Of a stretch of 64,000 bases of DNA, positions 22,219-33,863 are shown in pieces (within the stretch, counting starts at the first letter, position 1; each line of letters starts with the position of its first letter). The translations under genes and the position numbers were made by a program. This DNA comes from Ciona intestinalis. Lineage: Eukaryota; Chordata; Ascidiacea; Phlebobranchia; Cionidae. The notes under the pieces are model-generated. The model had not been told where the DNA came from. It was given only the letters and a program-made list of their open reading frames with translations, and did no database searches. Location of the stretch: positions 62,001-126,000 of the forward strand of contig NW_004190416.2 in the NCBI RefSeq assembly GCF_000224145.3, in the 5' to 3' direction.

Positions 22219-23838
22219 TTAAGAAATATCTTCCGTTGCTTCAACCTCCATTGGAGGAAGTTTAAAGTTTGAATTACTCGGGGCAATCTTCCTCTTCTTC
22301 TTCCTCGCAACTTCCAGATGTTCCTCCAAACTCTTCCCTACAGGACGGTCCATTATCTTTTTATAGCTATCCTTATTCAGGTTGTAACAATCGACCAGAA
22401 GTTTTTTGTTTACGCCGTGCAGTAATGTATCTCTCTGCAGATCACATGCCAGTTGTTTGTAAGTTGTATGAGTTTGACCATCTTCCCCACCCACAGCGAT
22501 TGTTTCATCATTTTCGACTAACTTTAAAAGCTTAAAAGTAAGATGCGATTTTAAGGCCAAGTTTCCCCAGAAGTTTTGAAAATGTTCTAAAACACGTTGT
22601 GCATCTTGGTTGACAATTCTCCATTTAAGGTCCGGGTAGATAGAGTTGAATAACACCAACGCATGCGGCTTAACCAAGCCAAACCACGGCTTTTTTGGAT
22701 GCTTTTCAATATTAAAAAGTTCAGTGATAATTTCTGGCTTTTCAAGACCAACACCAATAAGATAAAGAACCGCCATCATGCTCCTTACTTGATGATAAAT
22801 AAACCCAGATCCAATAATCCTTGCAAAGCACATGCGATACGGTCCGGCTCCCTTTTCCTCATCACAAAAACTAATTTCAAAATGGTTGATCCTCCGCACA
22901 TAGTTAACACAATTCACAACATTAACTTTACCGAAGTTACGAAAATCATGCAGCCCACAGAATAACTTTGCCGCTTCATTCATCGCCGTAATATCCGCAT
23001 TACCTCTGTGGAAATAATATCGATACTCCCTACCCAAGCAATGCTTTCTCGCACTAAACTCTTCATTCTCAACTGGAGCCCATGCCAGGACCTTAATTTC
23101 TGCGGGTAGAACACGATTAAGCATCCCAGTAAACTCATATTCATTTTCTTCAATTTTAATTGGATTTTCGTCATTGATTTCTGGAGTTTTACTTTGCTCT
23201 GCACCATCTGTCATTTCAACATCACCATTATTTTCGGGAACAGAAACTTCCGGAAGAAAATTTTGATTTGAGTGTTTCGGATCATGAGAGTCCTCTTCTT
23301 CCCCTTCCTCTTGGTTCTCCTCTTCTGCAGGATAAGCTACATTGGCGGTTATTACACCTGGCCCAGATGCTAAAAGTGACCTCACTTTTACAACAATAAC
23401 TTGACTGAAAGCACTAACTTCTTTATCCGTACGTCCGCACCTGGAAAAATAAATAGAACGATCTGCAGGAACGAGCCTCACCCTTCTTAAAGCTTCTCGT
23501 AGAATGCGCTCAATTGTGTCATCCAAGTTTTCATTCTCTTGCAAGCCCTCATAGTCCCAGCCTAAATAGGCAACTTTCAATGCTATTCTTCTATACATGC
23601 AAGATTCGAAATCAACCATCTTCGTCATCTTACGTTTTCTTCTCGGATGGAATCGTTTTATCATTTGTTGCAACTTCGAGCTCGAACTCTGGTTTTTATT
23701 TAAAACTTGTCGGTATTTACCTTGAAAGTTTATGGCAAGTTTCACCAAGTCTTCTTTGGACAACTCATTTAAAGCGTCAGTGTTGTAAAATTTGTCTGTT
23801 TTTTCCATGTTTTTCTGCATAGCGGTAGTAAAGCTCAT
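22219..23838 (-). CDS. PUS3: tRNA pseudouridine(38/39) synthase
   Basis: TruA-family enzyme that isomerises U38/U39 in the tRNA anticodon arm. It is intronless, 539 codons from the Met chosen here; the frame is open up to a Met at 23982 (587 codons), whose extra 48 residues are hydrophobic and could be a presequence or merely 5' UTR. Family marks: KVAYLGWDYEGLQEN, the catalytic Asp in CGRTD (residue 128 from this start), LNRVLPAEIKVLAWAPV, EYRYYFHRG, GLHDFRNFGK, YHQVRSMMAVLYLIG and the C-terminal IMDRPVGKSLEEHL. An acidic insert (about 60 residues) precedes the NRVLP motif. The residue after RTDK is Glu where the family has Gly. Tandem stops TAATAA overlap a poly(A) signal. NEDD1 follows 231 bases downstream on the same strand. 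Confidence 0.95.
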   Translation of the reverse strand: MSFTTAMQKNMEKTDKFYNTDALNELSKEDLVKLAINFQGKYRQVLNKNQSSSSKLQQMIKRFHPRRKRKMTKMVDFESCMYRRIALKVAYLGWDYEGLQENENLDDTIERILREALRRVRLVPADRSIYFSRCGRTDKEVSAFSQVIVVKVRSLLASGPGVITANVAYPAEEENQEEGEEEDSHDPKHSNQNFLPEVSVPENNGDVEMTDGAEQSKTPEINDENPIKIEENEYEFTGMLNRVLPAEIKVLAWAPVENEEFSARKHCLGREYRYYFHRGNADITAMNEAAKLFCGLHDFRNFGKVNVVNCVNYVRRINHFEISFCDEEKGAGPYRMCFARIIGSGFIYHQVRSMMAVLYLIGVGLEKPEIITELFNIEKHPKKPWFGLVKPHALVLFNSIYPDLKWRIVNQDAQRVLEHFQNFWGNLALKSHLTFKLLKLVENDETIAVGGEDGQTHTTYKQLACDLQRDTLLHGVNKKLLVDCYNLNKDSYKKIMDRPVGKSLEEHLEVARKKKRKIAPSNSNFKLPPMEVEATEDIS

Positions 23839-23982
23839 ACAGCGCAGATTCTTAAATACGGGAATGTATAAGATACTCTTTAATATAAACATTACCAGCA
23901 AAACATCACTGATCGTCGTCTTGATTAATTTAAACAAGTTAGTTTTATTTATTACTATATGCACAAAACCAAACCAAAACAA

Positions 23983-24609
23983 CGTTGATCAAATACAAAT
24001 TCTTACGCGCTCGCGCGTGTATTTATAGTAACAATAAAAATCACAAGTAACTGTTTACGATTTCTATCTACAGTTGATAGAAGTGGGAAACAATTAATTT
24101 ATATAATAGAGTTTAGTTATTTTAATAATTTATATCTCATGGGTGATTTTAACAAACATATTGATATAATAACAAACTAACTATAGAACTTAATATTGCA
24201 CCATATTAACTTAGGTTTTCTTCGTAAAACCTAAGTTGATATGTGGCGATTCAAACCAAAAATACAAACCCAACGTATGCACTGGTTTGGTTTGAGCAGC
24301 GATTTTTATTAATCCAGTGGTCACTGAAGGCAAAAAAACTATCCGCAAAAGGACTACTTCAATGTGGGAAATACTCGTATAAATACATTTTACCTATTGC
24401 TATGCGATCACAAAAAGGACCAGGGCAGTAAAAATTCAAATCAAGTTGAGCTGTTCATTCATTATAAAGAACGGTATTTTCTTGTATATACGTATATATT
24501 GTCCAATTAAAATTTAAAACACAGCTAAAGTCAAATATAAAATATAAAATAAACTAAACAGTGACGTAAAATCATTTCTTTCTGTTTTCAACTTTCGAAT
24601 TTGTATTTT
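23983..24609. other. Intergenic region upstream of PUS3, with a strong hairpin
   Basis: Contains the inverted repeat at 24204-24241 and otherwise AT-rich sequence with no recognisable gene. Confidence 0.5.
24204..24241. repeat. Perfect-stem hairpin with TTCG in the loop
   Basis: AACTTAGGTTTT and AAAACCTAAGTT are exact reverse complements around the 6-base loop CTTCGT. The stem extends by ATAT/ATAT with one mismatch. The function, if any, is not evident. Confidence 0.85.
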
Positions 24610-24831
24610 TCAAAATGTTCGTTGTCGTACAATCCCCAGTTTCTTCTCTATTAAACCAGCAAGGTAACAGAATGGATATGCTACAAGGGCGACTATCCGA
24701 AATGCTCCTGCCGCCACTGACGATATCTTCAGAAGAAACTCAGCCGTATGTTGAATTGCACTGAACATTCGAACTAGAAGATCGAAAAATATCCATAGTC
24801 CTTGAGTTGATTTGCGAATTCTTTCTATCAT
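24610..24831 (-). CDS. Small putative membrane protein, unrecognised
   Basis: A 73-residue ORF starting MIERIRKSTQG. Two hydrophobic stretches are visible, LWIFFDLLVRMF and a longer one, GAFRIVALVAYPFCYLAGLI. A basic tail, EKKLGIVRQRTF, follows. No family is recognised. It could be an independent small gene, an isolated exon or a chance ORF. It lies about 0.85 kb upstream of PUS3 on the same strand. Confidence 0.35.
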   Translation of the reverse strand: MIERIRKSTQGLWIFFDLLVRMFSAIQHTAEFLLKISSVAAGAFRIVALVAYPFCYLAGLIEKKLGIVRQRTF

Positions 24832-25071
24832 CGTTGCAAAAATGGTCGTTAAAATTATTACCGCTGCGTCTGCACACGTAAATAATAGCTGTGAGCTTAC
24901 TATATTAATAACACTGGGTTTTACGAATTGATGTTTTTTTTGTAATGACTAAAGTACAGCGCAGCGTGGTTTGTATACAGTCACTTGGTTATAAACACCA
25001 TAGTTATACAATAGGCCTAATGTCCACAAGCAATATTTAAATCGTTTGAACTCCAACTGGTTCATATAATA

Positions 25072-25283
25072 GAGTGGGGGAAGATGGGGCAGCCTTTCAT
25101 TCTATTTTCCCGTCCCATTTAGTAACAAAGAAAGAACATTCAAAGATTTATAAAACCGTATCCTCACGACTCCCATAGACCGCTGTTAAAAGTATTAGGA
25201 TATTACGTGATAAAGGCGTCCCATCTTCCCCCACTCTACTTTAAAACTAATAACATGTCCCATCTTCCCCCACTCTACTATAA
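25072..25283. mobile_element. Palindromic MITE, family E, with a duplicated right end
   Basis: Left end AGTGGGGGAAGATGGGGCAG, right end CGTCCCATCTTCCCCCACTC at 25218-25237. After a short spacer the end appears again, ATGTCCCATCTTCCCCCACT near 25255. Core CGTATCCTCACGACTCCCAT. Confidence 0.8.
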
Positions 25284-25720
25284 AACTAAAAAATTCTCTG
25301 GACATGGTTCTTTTCCAAACGACAGCCATGCGGTCGGTGTCTATAAACAAACGTTTACACTCACATAACTATTAACGTTGCGTTATAAGGCTTGATTACC
25401 CGAGCCGTAAGCTTGTATTCCAACAAGTGATTTTAAACCGAAATATCGTAAAACGACACTATAATTATATGACCGACTTAACTGCGCTCTGAACCACCGC
25501 GCACATAGTTTATTTGTATATATTGATCTATAAATACTAACAGTTCTCCATGAATTTCCTAGAGTTTTATGAACATTAAGTTTTAAGAAACCATAATAAA
25601 TAAACGCAGTCATACGTACAGATTTCCCTTTTGTATGGTTACCGGGAAAATGTTTTTATAGTATTAGCTTTTAAAGGAAGATCGAATAATATTTGCTTCA
25701 ATATACTTTACTACTTCGCC

Positions 25721-25880
25721 AACATAGGCCGTGATACAACGGTTAGCACACCTGCCCCCAACCCAAGGCTCGTCGCTGTTACCATTGTAGGAGTATGCCC
25801 TTTGGGTAATACACTTAGCGGCAATTACTTCAACCCAGTAGTAGCACACCTATCAGTGACCATTGGGTTGGAGCAGTTGT
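25721..25880 (+). mobile_element. SINE-like repeat with a tRNA-like head
   Basis: The left part GGCCGTGATACAACGGTTAG looks like a tRNA A-box region. The right part, ATCAGTGACCATTGGGTTGG AGCAGTTG, matches the family A tail seen at 7680-7705. No full cloverleaf was established. Confidence 0.45.
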
Positions 25881-26501
25881 CGTAACATTCGCCCACAATA
25901 GTAGCAGCAACAGGCCTTGACCCGTCACATGTTGGTAATAGGTATGCGCGTTAACCGATGTGCAACTGCGCCCTACAACATTGTGAAGCGACCACATGTG
26001 AACACATTTTAATATTTAGTTCTCTAAATATATTCCAAACTTTTATTTATAAATACTATATTTGCAATCATAAATACACGCTACAAGTCCCTGTACTTTG
26101 CCAATTAAACAGCAGCAACATTGGGTACGATGATTCTGAACGTAAATGTGATTGCACGGGTGTTGCGTAACAATTTTTAGATCTAATTATAACATGTGTA
26201 GTGTCAATTGTAACGACTTAAACAGGGTTATTTTATAACCAATTTACTATGTTGAAATAACAGGCAGATTTCTGGTTAGAATATAAGTCTCTACAACAAG
26301 CTTACAAATGCAAGCCACCAGAAAACTATATACTTTACATAATGGGGACGAATATGACACTGTACACTAATACCACACCATAACAATATAAGAGACCTGT
26401 ACTACTGCAGGGGGGTTACTCTGCAGCATTCAATGTTTAAATAGTGTTTTCTTGGAAAATAGAATTAAAACTGTACAATAAGTTCTACATAACATTATAG
26501 T

Positions 26502-26689
26502 ATGTTGGGGGAAGATGGGACACCTTTTCATTCTATTTTCTCGTCCCATTTGGTTGTAAACAAAGAACATTACAAGAATTATACAAGCGTATCCTCACGA
26601 CTCTTATAGACCGTTGTTAATTGTTTTTTTCACGATTAGCATATTTGGGTATCATGTGGTAAAGGTGTCCCGTCTTCCCCCACCCTACC
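26502..26689. mobile_element. Palindromic MITE, family E
   Basis: Left TTGGGGGAAGATGGGACACC, right GTGTCCCGTCTTCCCCCACC. The core CGTATCCTCACGACTCTTAT is close to the copy at 25072. Confidence 0.85.
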
Positions 26690-26814
26690 AGAGTCAAAGT
26701 ATCATCTTTTGCAGACAAGTTTTGTTAATTTGTTCTATATTTTTACAACCCTTTGTCAAGAGGTGGGATGGTCAGTAATCTAATAGTGCAGAACATATGA
26801 AATCAGGCAACATT

Positions 26815-28959
<2,145 letters not shown>

Positions 28960-30509
28960 CTTTCCAGTCAAATGACCGCAGATCTACTATTAATATAAAG
29001 GACCAAACTAAGCAATTTCACAACACAACTAAAACGAAAGAGTATAATTCATGTTAAAATGAAAGTGTAATGTTACGTCAAAAATGTTTAAACTTCGTTA
29101 GGAAACGGAAAAGATGGCGCTAACGTTCAATAGGTGTTGACACTAGTGAACAATTCTCCAGTCTTTATAAGGATTAGGGTAGGGGAAGGATTCTTCACTA
29201 GCACTATAAAGTTCTAATACACACGAAATATAACTCGTATAAACTAAACGGTAACTCTCAAAAACAGCTGGCTCGTTCATTTGATTTCTGACTTGGATGA
29301 TTTGCGTTGGAACTTACCAGTACAAAGATAGTATTACAATATTCACAATTTCTTAAAGTTATAGTTCAGACTCGGCGTATTTTACAGAAACTGAGGCACC
29401 AATGCCAACAAAACTACCCAAAGTTTTCATATGAATATAATTCGGTTTATATTAAGATTAAAATAGTCATTCATCTTTACGTTGAAATAATTTAGGAAAG
29501 TTGTATTCACTGATCCCTTTAAAAGACGTCATTTATTACTACGTCACTCTTCTGCCGCGCAAAAAAGCGACTAAAACGGATAGTTGGTGGATCTTATATT
29601 AACATTAATGGATAAGACTTTGAACTGTGTTTAACTTCTCATATCGACACAAAAACACTACACTTACTTTACCTTACCACTATATTAAAATGCACCACAC
29701 TGTAAAGTTGTCTGATCATCCTGATTTTTGTGGGTCATAGAATTTTTGTACAGGATTTATTAAAATTACAACTTGCGCTGTGTCTAAATCTCTGCGATTG
29801 GAAAAAAGGGAGAATAAAAAATTAAAAACAGCAGCGACAGAGCAGTGTCCACACAGGCTGCCAACGCAGTTTCGAAACAACATATATTTTTGTGGGTAAA
29901 ACCAAAGTTAGCAGGAAAAGATTTCACTTCGAAAAATCCTGAAATTTGGGGTGTAAGGAGCACTGTACACTTTCCACAGAAGCTGTTATATATTACACTG
30001 ATTGAACTTGTCAAGGCACCGAAAAAGATACTTGTTTACGAGTTGGGTTAACCACCAAAGTAACCCTTTGCTATTTGATGGAACTGACATAATAAATGTC
30101 AACCTTATTTGAATTTTAAAAATACTGTACATTTACAAAAGAAATACCTATGCTGCAAATTGATTCCCAAATTGGTTGAATTTTGGTAAAATAAATTTGA
30201 ATTAGCACTTCTTATCATGGAGTGAGTAAACAGAAGTTTCAGTTACCAACTACATTCATGATTTCGGAAAATTGCTAAACACAGTGCATCAGAATTGTGC
30301 ATGTGGGGTGTCTGCTCTGTAACTCACTACTGCTCAGGAGATGCAACACCAAAGAGTTGTGGAAAAATAGGCGGTTTTGTAAAAAAGAAAGAAAAAAATT
30401 GTTGGTCGCTACAAAATCTGAGGTGACTTGTGTGAATTGGAGCCATACATCCTGCCTTTGGCGCTGTAAGCACAAATGATGGTAACCCTAGCCTTCATAG
30501 AAGATGGTG
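28960..30509. other. Intergenic region between ARF4 and the PPP4R3 3' end
   Basis: Holds the ARF4 promoter side and the PPP4R3 3' flank. ORFs of 60-76 codons on both strands show no family features. No repeat of the listed families is evident. Confidence 0.5.
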
Positions 30510-33500
30510 TTAGTTATTAGCTACTTGTTCGATTAGACGTGGCTTTTTCCGTACAGGTTCCGACTCTAAAATCTCCTTCTGTTTGCCTTCAACACTATTA
30601 GTTTTTGTGAGAGATGCATTTAAATCTGGCTCACATTTTACAGCAGTTGCCTTTTCTTGACTTTCTTCTTCGTCATCGGAATCATCATCAGAGTAATCGA
30701 CCAAACCAACGAGACCATTCTTCACTGTCACAGGAGCTTCATCTGTGCTCTTCACCTCCGCTTTTGGGGCAATTGAACCGTTGGAAAAATTCTCTTCTCC
30801 TTTTGTCTCAAGTTGCAACATAGTGTTTAGTTTGTTAAGTTCGTTACTTTTTTTTACAGTTTTATCTTGAGGCTTATCACCTTCTAAAATACTATCAATG
30901 TTGATTTTCGGGGCATCAGTGTCAAACGCATCACCTGAAGAGAAGCTCGAGTTATGATCTTCTCCGTCCTCATCATCTTTTTCAAACCACAGCTCTTCTT
31001 CTTCTTCCATCGCCCTCGCATCTCTCCTGTAGCGATGATTAGGTATTGCAACAGCATCCGATATGGGGTCAGGATTTTGCTTCAGCTCTCTTCCCTTCTG
31101 CTGATCAAACCGAAGCTTCAAACCTACGAAGGTCTTCACGTATTCGATTTCTTTCAACCGCTCATGATGGTTCTCCACCACATATGAAATCAATGACTTA
31201 ATATCCTCCACTCGGATATATTCAAACATTTCTAGTATTGTTGAGTTAATGAGGTTGTATCTGCTGCCTGATCTAAACAAGGAATCCACTACGGGTTTAA
31301 AGAGGTCGCCTTTTACAATGTATCGGTTATAAAATTCATCTAACGTGCTGACTATTTTCCTTGTAAAGCGTAGCGCAGCTAGAGACAGAAATTTGTGTCG
31401 TGAGTTCAGCAGAACGAGTACTCTTCGCAGCAAATCCTTGCTGAGTATATAGTTCTTAACATGATAGGTGTGGTGTTCCACTGAGAAGGTAACCAACTCA
31501 AGAATAAGGCTAAGTAGGTGAGCAGTTTGATAATCATCCTTTCCTAGCTTTGTTTCATCGGCAGTGTTGGCCAGGAGAGGCGCCATCAGCACGTGCATGC
31601 AATTACGGTAGAAAAATCCAAGAAATTCCGTCTTTTCGTTCTTATTTGCCATCATGTTTTCAGGGTCGAGTAAAACCCGCAGTAAGCCTGTTAACTGCAT
31701 GGCACAGCTGAGCTCAGGATCGGGGTCACAGATCATTTGATCGATGACAAGGTTTAGAAGAAAGAGATCGTCATCGTTCCCTTCGCTCCTTGCTTCAGTC
31801 ATCTCCTTGTGTGCAAAGTCGCGCACCATCGACGGACTGTGCTCGACCACATGAGCAAAGATATCAATTGCAAGTCTATGTGAAGGTTCATCATCACTTG
31901 CAAGCAGAGATTCAATTGCTGTGAGGACTCCTAACTCTCCAAGTTGTTTGAAAAAATCATCTCTAGAGGTTGGTTGCAGCGTCTGGGAAAGGGAGCATAA
32001 CTCTTTAACGAACCCGGCAAGTTCTCTCCTCCTCTCATCTTCCACTGTTTCATCTCCGAGTTGTTTAAACAACGAGGTAAGCAACGTTTCATCTTCTTGT
32101 ACCAGACTCACGATTTCAACCTGCAGAAGTGAATAGTGATGAAAAAAAAAAAAACTTAAGGCCAAAATTTGTATTGATAAACCAATTTATGCTAGCTTAA
32201 AATACAATTTTAATTTATCGCTAAAAATACAGTAAAAATATGGGATGACACCTAGCTATACTCCTATGCATTTACTTGCTTACTGGCCTACAAATGTTCA
32301 TGATTTCATAATCTAAATCGTAAATCCCTTAAGCTGGGAAAATTCTATCAAAAATTCTACACGCAAATGATTTTTACCAGTTTGTTTACAATATGGACTA
32401 ACATAAAATTTGCCTAACTCTTTATAAGAATGACAATAATAAACTAATTTATGCTACCATAAGATTACTAATTTCTTCTGGGGAGAATTTCATAATTCAT
32501 ACTGTTGGTGTAATTATAATAGCCATTAATTTTTTGTGACATTGCTGTAATAGGGTGAATAATATCACAGGACCTTTTGCTGCTTAGTATATTGGAAATC
32601 TAATTTGAAATATGTTATCAAACGTACCTTATTGAAAAAGATTACAGAGCTCAGTGTGGAAAGCATATTCTCCTCAAACACTGATGGAGTAGGAAGAACA
32701 ACATCCTGGATGTACTGCAGTCGGAATGTCTGATGAATTTTCTTGAGTAATTCTGGATTTTTAATTGGTAGCACTTCCTTAAAATTCACTTCTTTGAGAA
32801 GGTAGTCTCGGTGCCTACGTGGTTCGGATAGAGCAGGGTCGTACTCGAGGCAACCAACCACTGGAACTATGTTCGAATCCTGCAGCATCACATCGAAGAG
32901 ACTGCTCCGGTTGAGAAGGAAAATGGTTTTCATGATCTCGTAAAGTTTGTGGAGTCCATCCGTGTGATCGAGGTCCTCACATGTCCGAAAGAGGTCTAGA
33001 AGCTTCCGGATGTAGTCCGACTCTTCGATCGAGCGAGCCAGTTGGTCTCGACGAACAAGCGAAGGCAGGGAAGTCGTAAAAACTTCCGCGATCTCTTCCA
33101 ACTCTCCGAGCTCACAAGCAGGGAGAACATAAGGTGATGTAGATTGACGTTGCAGCGACTCTCCACTATCATCCAGTCTTCCACCACCAAACTCTTCCTC
33201 ATCTTCCCCATCTTCTGGGATGTCTTGCGTGATGTCAACAGAAGGATCTTTTCCCTGGACCTGGAATAAAAATTATGTTTTTGATCTTTTTTTATCTATA
33301 ATGATATAATGAGAAAACAGATAGCAACCCCTAAGAATTAATAAGCCAGTTATTCCCCATTCCCACTATGGCATTTGGTTTTCCTTTATCTTAGGTGATA
33401 TATTCAGAAAAACAGATTATTATGCCATTTTAACTTCCTGGGTGTGGGGATAACAAACTAAATCTTACCTAAATTCCAGGTTTTCGAAAAGGACAATCCA

Positions 33501-33840
33501 CATAGAATAGAAAAATGCCATGGACTTCAAATTCTATACATACCTGGCAGATTTTTTCCCAAATTTCATCACAGCCTGCTTTCTCCTGGAAACTTAGAGC
33601 AAGATCTGTGTTTTCACCTTCCGACCAAACTATCAATGTCTCCTGCTGCTTCTGGTAAGCAGTGTCTGGTAGGATGCGAGATTCGAGTAAAAGTGAACCA
33701 TCCTGTTCAGCTCTTACTATTAGTGTCATGCCAGTTAATCTTTCAACATAAGCTGAAGATACATGGCCCGTACCCTGATCATCCCACTGTCTCTCCTCAT
33801 TCAGGGTATACACCTTTACTCTGCGTCTGGTGTCGCTCAT
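30510..33840 (-). CDS. PPP4R3: Serine/threonine-protein phosphatase 4 regulatory subunit 3 (SMEK)
   Basis: Regulatory subunit of PP4 (DNA damage response, mitosis). Three exons: 33840-33544, 33260-32628, 32120-30510; 846 residues, close to vertebrate SMEK1/2. Residues 1-100 form the EVH1/RanBD-like domain ([55 protein letters not shown]). The SMK-1 domain follows ([40 protein letters not shown]), then helical repeats. The tail is acidic and ends in [12 protein letters not shown]. An in-frame upstream Met at 33855 is possible. The start lies 22 bases after the RPP38 stop on the same strand, indicating an operon with trans-splicing of this second cistron. Confidence 0.97.
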
Positions 33841-33863
33841 GTTTATGTTCACCATTAATATCT
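33841..33863 (-). promoter_or_regulatory. Operon junction / candidate trans-splice acceptor between RPP38 and PPP4R3
   Basis: On the minus strand the RPP38 stop TAA is followed by G, making AACTAAG, and then ATATTAATGGTGAACATAAA before the PPP4R3 ATG. The AG uses the last base of the stop codon. The gap is too short for a separate promoter and terminator. Ciona is known to resolve such units by spliced-leader trans-splicing. The exact acceptor is inferred. Confidence 0.75.

Larger units (their letters stand above)
24832..26814. other. Intergenic region with MITEs and a SINE fragment
   Basis: Contains MITE family E copies (25072-25283, 26502-26689) and a SINE-like block (25721-25880). Short ORFs here have no recognisable family. 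Confidence 0.6.

Noticed and set aside
25721-25800. Possible tRNA gene
   Set aside because: A-box-like head only; no acceptor or anticodon arms could be paired, and the rest matches a SINE tail.
29784-30051. Overlapping ORFs on both strands between ARF4 and PPP4R3
   Set aside because: Short, mutually antisense, and without recognisable motifs.
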